Origin: Chondrosia reniformis | Lineage: Eukaryota > Porifera > Demospongiae > Chondrillida > Chondrillidae | Length of the DNA: 64,000 nucleotides | Reading direction: 5' to 3' | Assembly (NCBI GenBank): GCA_947172415.1 | Contig: OX359199.1 | Location: forward strand, 4,800,001 to 4,864,000 | In this document: positions 56,187-64,000 of the stretch, in pieces | How positions within the stretch are numbered: the first letter of the stretch is position 1 | How the letters are laid out: each line of letters starts with the position of its first letter | Translations under genes and position numbers: made by a program | Notes under the pieces: generated by a model | Seen by the model: the letters and a program-made list of their open reading frames with translations, nothing else | What the model was told of the DNA's origin: nothing | Databases searched by the model: none

Positions 56187-57314
56187 AGATTTTCCTATGA
56201 AGACTCACTGTATAGTATATACGTATATGTATACAGTAAGTGAATTCCCTGTTGCTATAGAATATAGATCCTTTACATTTTGAATATCTACATTATTTAG
56301 CTATAAACTAGAATTTAAAAATGCATATAGTTCTATTTATGCACTACTTTCTATTTATTCATTGTGGCGCCAAAGGCATATTTTGGTCTTTTAGACTAGC
56401 TACGTAATTTCAAAGGATTTCCCTAACTTAAAGTATTAGATTTGCTGTATATACGTAGTAATTCACAGAATAATTATAATAAACAGTGCTTGTTGCTTAT
56501 ATTCAGATTCAAAGGGGAAATTTAAAGCTTTTAATTCTCTGCTTTCCGTTTTACTTTGTAAAGAATCCTACAATACTTCAAAAATATTAATTTTTTGAAG
56601 CCAGTGATAACTATATAGTATTTTTATGCATATATATTTATTGTCTTGCAGACTTCCACTCTCCCAAAAGGTGGCTCTAATCTCTCCCTACCAAATCAAT
56701 ATTGACCTGACAGCATTATATATAGCAAAGACAAGTATTCAATCGATGAATGATAATAACGTAGACAATAAATGATTATTGGTTATATTGAATTAATCTG
56801 GTTTGGCAAGTCTATATAAATGGTTAATGATATATGTTTTCCTGAAGCTTGCTCAGGTTCCGGTCCATGCAATCCAAGAAATCTGCACATGCGTATATAA
56901 AATTAACAGGTAAACAAATCTTATTGATAAATATTTACAAATAGATACAGTTTTCTCTGGTGTTCTCTGACAGTGATAACAATTGTACACATGAATGTGT
57001 GTATACTCAATGCATGTACAGTATATAATGCATACATACCAAATGCTAAAATACTAAATAGATTTGAAAGAATTTCAGGATTTTTAGTTTTAAATGATGA
57101 ACATGTACTGTATATATTAAGTTTAGGTTTCCAATGGAGAACCTTTTAAATCTAATTAAATACCAAATACGAAAAGAATCTACGTATATATACAGATAGA
57201 TAGATAGACAAATATAGATAGAGCTATAGATACATATAGATATAGAGATAGAGTATGATAAATAATCATAAATAATTAGAGCTTCACCTATTGCTAATTC
57301 ACATGATTGTGCAA

Positions 57315-60300
57315 TCATGCTTCTGAAGTAAAATTCCCGTGGCCATGTTCCCCTATAGAAGAGCCAATACAAGTGTATTATTACTATATCAGTAAGGATG
57401 CACATAAACAAGAGGTGGTGCCCCCATTAGTCACAAATCATACATACGTACACATATATATACATATACACCACTCAAGCCTCCATAGGATATATGACAT
57501 ATACTGACATGACCGACCATCTCTTTGAGTGGCTAAGGGTAGACTAGTACTCTGGTTCCCAACAAGTGAGTTTTGGCTTCACCTATTTACTCATTGCACT
57601 CCTCAGGAGACATGAGTGGGTGGTGTAACATCCATAGTCATGTAAATGATGAGGGTAGTATACGTATATCAAGCTATCCTTTAAGGACTATATATATACG
57701 TAAACCATTTATATATACAGTTCCATGATCAACTCACCACATTCCCCTTGACACTCTTCCACTGTCATAAAGTTGTTCTTGTTTCCTCCACATCCTCCAT
57801 ATATAAAACGCTCACATTCACCACTCGTAACATTGTAGTGAAATCTGGGCATGTAACCCAAGCAAAGTCCTGACTTTGGAGGTAGGCTACAAATATCTGC
57901 TGCTGTATTGATAAGAAAACAGAATCTCTAACTTTGGGAAAATTATACTAGAGGTATAGCTACTCACCACATTCACTTTGACACTCTTCCATTGTCTGAA
58001 AGTTATTCCTGTTTCCTCTACATCCTCCATAGATAAAATGCTCACACTCACCACTCTTAGCATTGTAGTAAAATCTAGGAAACTTGGCATAGCAAGGACC
58101 TGGGTCTCGAGGCTGTTTACAAGTGTCTATATATGTATGTACACATGCTAAAGTCCTTAAACCAAATCTTTTAAAGTTTGTTTTTTATTTATATTTTGTT
58201 TATATATTATTAATTTTATAAAGGTTAATTCGTTAAAGATACACATAGGCAAGAGCTCAAGGCACCCCATTCACGGAATTGATTTGGTCATTAGTTATTG
58301 ACTTATAGATGCCAAGGATTCACAGAAGATCAAGATAAAGAAAAAGACAAAGACTCCCAGGATCACTGATGAAGGGTGGAATTCCCAGAAACGGCTGTCT
58401 GACCCAGTGGAGAAGAAGATGAAAGAAGGGAAAAGAAGGAAGAAAAGACTCCTGTATCTTCATCCAAAGCTCTCTTCAGGTTTAGTTCCCCTATAGGCTC
58501 TTTTACAGAATAGGTATAGCATGTAGGAAAATGGTATCTCAGATTTTTCATGCATGCATAGTTATATTGCCAGTTTACATGTACATACATACGTACATGT
58601 ACATACGTACAGTTAACAGCATATATATGATCTGCTTATAAGAGACATGCATGGACTATTTTAAACTAAATTTTAAGGACAAATAAGACAGCACTTTATT
58701 CATGATTAGCTAGCTCACCACATTCCTCTTCACACTCCTCCTTTGTCCGAAAATTGTTAGCATTTCCTTGGCATCCTCCATATATAAAAGTCTCACACTC
58801 CCCAGTCTCAATATTGTGGTAATATCTAGGGATTTGGGCCCTACAAGGACCTGTTTTAGGAGGTAGGCTACAAGCATAACCAACCTCCCCTACAGAAAAA
58901 GGTTCTTTGAGATACTTGTCCAGTATGAGATATATACTCATGCAGGTCATTATTATGTATTATACGTACATTATACGTATATTGCCACTATAAGCCAATC
59001 TATATACACATAATAGCCATATACGTATACACGTACATATACATACGTATATAGATTATTCAATGGTCATTATTATGTATTCCTGTATATGTATATATAT
59101 GTACCAATCTATATATATAATCAAAGCATGCTTAAAGGTACAATTATATTTGTGTGTATATGAAATAAGTTTTAAGGGGATATAAAAATCAGCACATTCA
59201 TGTTTAACTTACCACATTCTTTTTCGCACTCTTCCACTGTCTGAAAGTTGTTAGTATTTCCTAGGCATCCTCCATATATAAAACGCTCACACTCACCACT
59301 TACAGGATTGTAGTAAAGTCTGGGTATCTTTGCCCTGCAAGGACCTGTTTCTGGAGGTAGTCTACAAGTACCCCAACTCTCTAAACCTTCCTCTACAGGA
59401 TAATCAAAAAGATTTTAATATACCAAGAGGTCCAAGAGGCCCATTGGTCAATATTATAAATGTATTGCCATGTATATGTAATACATACACATGCACCAGA
59501 CATACACCAGTATAATTATAAGCATTTGTAACACTTGCTTAAGGAGGATATACGTAATATACACTTGAATAATAATATATCAAACTAAATTTTGAGAACA
59601 AATCAACCAACTCTTCATTGGTTCGTGGTTAACTCACCACATGTCATTTTACATTCTGCCAATGTCTCAAAGTTATTCTGGGTACCTCTACATCCTCCAT
59701 ATATAAAAAACTCACACGTACCGCTGGTAGAATTGTAGAAATATCTGGGAAAGGAGGCCAAACATGTTATTGGTCCAATCCATGGAGGTAGGCTACAAAT
59801 AGCTGAACCTGTACAGATACAAAACAGATCTTTAATATCTGTGAAATCTTAAAGGACCTTTACAGGTAGTATGTAGTTCACTGACCACACTCCTTTTGAC
59901 AGTCTTCCAGTGTCTGAAAGTTGTTCTTGTTTCCTCTGCATCCCCCATATGTGAAAGTCTCACACTCACCACTCATAGCATTGTAGTAAAATCTGGGAAT
60001 GCGGGCCTTACAAGGACCTGTTTCTGGAGGTAGGCTACAAGTATCTACATGTGCAAAGATTAATTGATAAATCAAATCATTTTTATATACAATTTTATTT
60101 ACCTAAGAGATTAGTTTCTATACATCTTTGCATGAATAATTAAAAATAATATAAAACAACTACATATACATATATCCTGCAGTAAGGCTTCTTTTCTTCC
60201 TTTCTTCATTTTAATTGTTGTTGGAATTCCACCCTTTCTCAGTGCATGACCCAGAGAATTGTGCATGGTTATAAGTATATATAAATACCATGCAGGTCAC

Positions 60301-60663
60301 AGCACTTAACAGTGTTAATTGACTGTATATTTTACAGATACATACAGTTACGTAAGTCAATACCCTGTTAAGGTTTCACTTCTAATGAAGAATAAAACAT
60401 TAAGAAATCTGCACAATTATATAAGGTATATTGTTCTCTCTATAATTAATGTCAAGGAAATATACTAATAGAATAGACTATATATGTATTTTCCCCTTGT
60501 AATAATAATATCTAAGTATATTGAAGCAAACAATGAATTGTGAATGTATATATAGCTGTCACAACAACAGATACGTACGTTGCCCATCCACTGCTGTAGT
60601 AAGATTGATCATGACCATTTGGATGGCCAGGATGGTAAGGATCAAAGTTATAGCACCCTTCAT
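57315..60663 (-). CDS. Secreted six-domain Kunitz protease inhibitor, copy 3 (about 375 aa)
   Basis: Exons: 60579-60663 (signal peptide), 59886-60044, 59638-59808, 59213-59392, 58719-58889, 57968-58126, 57738-57902 and tail 57315-57352. All are in phase and intact. P1 residues are K, L, R, R, Y, L. Domain 1 resembles copy 2 outside the reactive site (ETFTYGG before the fourth Cys) but keeps a basic P1. Domain 6 has Gly after P1 (GLCLGYMPR), where copies 1 and 2 have Ala. The tail exon ([11 protein letters not shown]) carries an Asn-Phe-Thr sequon shared with copy 2, where copy 1 has Asn-Ser-Thr. Confidence 0.9.
58313..58549. mobile_element. SINE-like insertion in unit 3
   Basis: Nearly identical in sequence and position to the unit 2 copy at 49106-49341, so it was inherited through duplication of a unit that already carried it. 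Confidence 0.75.
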
Positions 60664-63600
60664 TGCTGTATGATATGCCTCAGGCTGAACATATGTCCGA
60701 ACAAAGGTGACAAAGTAGGAGCCAAATCTTTGTTTTTATATACATTCTGCAGATCACTTGCTGTTCCAAGACTGGTACTGCCTGTAGCTGGAATGAGGAA
60801 ATATTCTATATTGATATCCATTAGTGATTATATGGGTAACTGTATAGCTGTATCTGAAAGTTATCAATTACGCATATGTATGGATTGTCTATAATATATG
60901 TACGTATACATTGATTAATAAATTATACATGTTTGAGTTCTCCCGTAATTAAATTTTCTCCGATGTATATGCATGACAATTATATATACATACACATGCA
61001 CACACACAGTATATAGCAATTTGTATACATTTGCTGTATCTTGCGTGCTGTATCTTGGATGGGTACTAGGAGGCGATCACTCCATGATTGCCATACATGA
61101 CTTCAACCTTATCCTTAACACTTATTTGTTCATCATAGCCCCAGTGCAATTATCTCCCACACTTCCTGGATCATATTTACTGTATCTATTCATCTAAACA
61201 TCTGTCTATATATACGTATATTTAGACATAGAATATACAGTAAGGTATGAATATTATGCTATCATTATAATATGTGAGGATGTACATGGTGGTGTATGTA
61301 ATGTTAAATGCTGATATACGTATATATCAGTCCTGAGGCTCCATTATATGGAGAAGCTTTTAAATACCAAAAGGAATTGTTCTATATAGTATGTGCATCA
61401 AGAGATTTATTACACCATCATATCTTGCAACTCTTAAAATCTTTTATATATCTGGCTCGTATGTAAGGAAAAAGATACATATAGACAAGGTGATGATAGA
61501 TTATACTCACCTCACCTTACATTGCTTCCTAACCACTAGAATCCACGTAGGAAGAGAAATTCAGTTAACAACCTTGATCAAACCTTTCTTAAGACAATTA
61601 ATACAAAAATCAAAATTACAATTTAAATGAAGGAACAGGAAATTAGGGTCATATAATATTTATATGGAATACAAGTTAAATAGTAACAGTTCAAAATGAT
61701 AATTGTAGAAGTAGGAGTGCTTGCAACAGTGACTAGTTAATAATATATACATCTGCAAAAAATAAAGAGCCAATATAGTAATGATAAGCCTAACCATACA
61801 GAAAATGTATATATACTGAAATTTAAATGACTTAGCCATATATACACATTACTTCTATATATATTTGGGAACAATACAATAATTAATTGCTTCATGTAGA
61901 GTGCATTCAAATTTAGGAGTGCCTATATTCCTTAATTTAGATTAATCACAATTTGGAATTTATATATGCCTATATAATTTTGGATGCTGCATTTCACTAA
62001 TTCATTTAAAGTAAAATGGAATTGGGCCCACAGCTGCTTAGCTATTTTATGTAAGTAGTAGAGCATCAAAACATGTTTTGACATTTAAATTAGAAATTTA
62101 AAGTGTATATAAAATAAATTACTACTACTAAATTCTATAGTGCTGACAATTACATGAATAGCAAGATATATTATTAATAAGGTATAAATTAAGTGATTAT
62201 TTAATTATATATCAGTCATGCAATCTCCTCTCATCTCATCTTTTCAATATCTGTCTCACATCTAAGGAATAAGATACATATAGACAAGGTAACGATAGAC
62301 TATACTAACCTCACCTTACATTGCTTCCTAACCACTAGAATCCACGTAGGAAGAGAAATTCAGTTTATAACCTTGATCAAAGGTTTTTCTTAGACCAAAA
62401 GAATCAGAAATTTACTCGAATATATATACATGTAGATACCATTTTTAACGGGATGAATCACAGCACATATACTTGGGTCGATCCTATATATATGTATATA
62501 TATCCAAGTATATATGTTATAGTTTCTATCATACTAATTATACTGCTACAAACTAAATAGTCATTTGGTCAATTCATTATATATATGAAATTATCATGCC
62601 ATCTTTCTCCATATGTATAAATGTATATAATGCCAACTATTCAATTCACTGTTGCAAGCACTGCCATTCTGATACATATATACATATCTACTTCTACAAT
62701 GATCATTTAACTGGGATATATAACCTATAACCACATGCATTTTAGAAAATATAGTAGAGCATCTAAATGTGTTTTGACAATCAATAAGAAGAGCGTATAT
62801 AAATGACTGCAAATAGTGCTAACAATTACATAGGAATAACAATGTACGTATATATCCAAGTGTCTGACTTATAGTCTATCATTGCATTTTGTATACACAC
62901 ATGTACATTCATCAAAGAACCACAGGCAGCTGTTTCGTCCTCATTTGGGCTCATCAGTTTGGTACACAATGATATGGTGAGTTTGGGAATCCCCAGCCAA
63001 GATTAGGCTGCAGTCACTGGTGGTTTGGCCTAATACATTCCAGTAATTATTTGCTTCATAGCCTTTGCACAGTGCAGTGCAATTAACTCCCCTATAGCTA
63101 GTTCATGAAACACCTTAGGGTATATATATTTAGAACATAGAATGTAAGGTATATATAATTACGTCCATATGCAATGTCTGGCTCACATCTAAAGAATAGG
63201 ACATATATATAAAGACAAGGTGATAATAGACTACTCATATCACCTTAACATATACCTTACTTCCTAACCATTGGAATCTACAAAGGAAGAAAAATTCAGC
63301 TAACAACGTTAACCTTGATCAAAGCCTTCTTAAGACAGTTAATACAAAAGTACATTACAATTTTAATGAGTACTGTACATATCATACAATATCTAGTTTT
63401 ATTTAACTGAATGAATTATACAGCGCATACTAGAGTTAACTAAAAATACATATATAGTTAAAAATAATTGATGACATATATACGAGTATACGTATATATA
63501 TATATAAGTTAGACTATACTCACTCACCTCTCTAAATATTATATATGGCTCCTTTTCATATATATTAACACTCGGGCTATCTATATATTAACTTAAAAAT

Positions 63601-63679
63601 CTGGCTATAGCTAATTGACATATCTGGTTAGTACTGCATGTCATGTATCTTCTTAAAGAACCAGTCTTCTATAATACTT
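60664..63679. other. Unit 3 region upstream of the Kunitz gene
   Basis: Holds direct copies of the inverted-repeat arm at about 61440-61600, 62240-62470 and, more diverged, 63178-63345; a reversed loop segment (62480-62715); and a CCAGCCAAG-family fragment (62990-63070). No gene is supported. Confidence 0.5.
62215..62720. mobile_element. Inverted-repeat module of unit 3, with reversed loop and no right arm
   Basis: The left arm (62215-62470) is in the usual orientation, but the adjoining loop sequence (62480-62715) is the reverse complement of the loop in units 1 and 2: it ends AATGATCATTTAACTGGGATA rather than beginning with the complementary sequence. Sequence matching 45810 onward in unit 1 follows at once. 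Confidence 0.75.
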
Positions 63680-63825
63680 TTATTTGATACCAGTGCAAGC
63701 TTCTTTATATATAACAAACTGATGAGGGACAAAATCGTCTAAAACCACGGTAACCCAAAGTTTTCTTGATAACTGAGTAAAACTTTGAACAGATATATAT
63801 GTGACCATGTGATTGGACATGGTTG

Positions 63826-64000
63826 ATGCGATTCTAAAAGGTGTTTCAATATTTGATTTCAACTGCATGTAATAATAGGCAGGATCCAATTGCCAGTGTA
63901 GTGATAAAGAAGTATAGTACTCCCATTGGATGATCAAAAAATGAGTTTCTCATTCTAGCATCATTTCCAAGCAAACCAGGAGCTCCAATACTAACAGGTT
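63826..64000 (-). pseudogene. Membrane-protein-like frame, copy 3 (partial, cut by window edge)
   Basis: Contains the same GAPGLLGNDA then hydrophobic MGVLYFFITTLAIGS region. Between them the frame is open here (ARMRNSFFDHP), where copies 1 and 2 have TGA. Downstream it meets its own stops in the region matching EIKYTFQN of the other copies. The rest lies outside the window. Confidence 0.35.

Larger units (their letters stand above)
47386..56609. repeat. Duplicon unit 2 (about 9.22 kb)
   Basis: Second direct copy, with long stretches almost identical to unit 1 in exons and introns alike. Differences are mainly small AT-rich indels, the SINE-like insertion at 49106-49341 and absence of the unit 1 0.9-kb insertion. 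It holds Kunitz gene 2 and membrane-protein-like frame copy 2. Confidence 0.93.
56610..64000. repeat. Duplicon unit 3 (cut by the window edge)
   Basis: Third direct copy. The Kunitz portion closely follows unit 2. From about 61200 it is more diverged and shorter than the others, lacks the right arm of the inverted-repeat module, and reaches the membrane-protein-like frame about 0.8 kb early. The array may continue beyond the window. Confidence 0.9.

Overview
The window is AT-rich, intron-containing metazoan DNA. Coding exons are short, introns have GT..AG ends, and several genes are specifically animal or holozoan: SUFU, an INF2-type formin, TMEM138 and a fibronectin-III surface protein. The non-coding DNA is saturated with the palindrome TACGTA and with small inverted-repeat elements. 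Compact genes, very short intergenic gaps and divergent protein ends suggest a demosponge such as Amphimedon. That is an inference; no marker here fixes the species.

Layout, left to right. 591-1818 (+): the last three exons of an unrecognised coiled-coil/low-complexity protein. 2811-4418 (-): an intronless 535-aa protein with leucine-rich-repeat-like stretches. 4698-10200 (-): a complete six-exon INF2-type formin (about 1030 aa). 11577-14602 (-): a complete seven-exon Suppressor of fused (400 aa). 15167-15658 (-): intronless TMEM138 (163 aa). 15699-23161 (+): a complete 20-exon spliceosomal helicase DHX8/PRP22 (1190 aa), starting only 40 bp from the TMEM138 start. 23162-28013: a gene-poor stretch. 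28014-34077 (+): a nine-exon secreted or surface protein with tandem FN3-like domains, a hormone-receptor-motif-like module and a C-terminal hydrophobic anchor. 34556-37555 (-): a complete nine-exon DNA polymerase beta (337 aa). All exon joins given for these genes keep the reading frame and were derived by eye from splice signals and protein family alignment.

From about 37720 to the right edge the window is a tandem array of a 9.2-9.7 kb duplicon. There are two complete units and a third cut by the window edge. Each carries, on the minus strand, a secreted six-domain Kunitz inhibitor gene (about 375-378 aa: signal peptide exon, six single-domain phase 1-1 exons, short tail exon). Upstream of each sits an uncertain, possibly decayed membrane-protein reading frame. 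The units are nearly identical over most of their length, but the Kunitz reactive-site loops differ: P1 is Lys/Val/Lys in domain 1, Lys/Arg/Arg in domain 3 and Tyr/Asp/Tyr in domain 5. Domain 1 of unit 1 carries the loop sequence that units 2 and 3 carry in domain 3, which indicates sequence exchange between domains. This array is the most interesting part of the window.

Mobile DNA is frequent: inverted-repeat (MITE-like) elements in introns of DHX8, POLB and the FN3 gene, a SINE-like family at five or more sites, a long inverted repeat inside each duplicon whose loop is flipped in unit 3, and intronic minisatellites with 33-, 26- and 21-bp periods.
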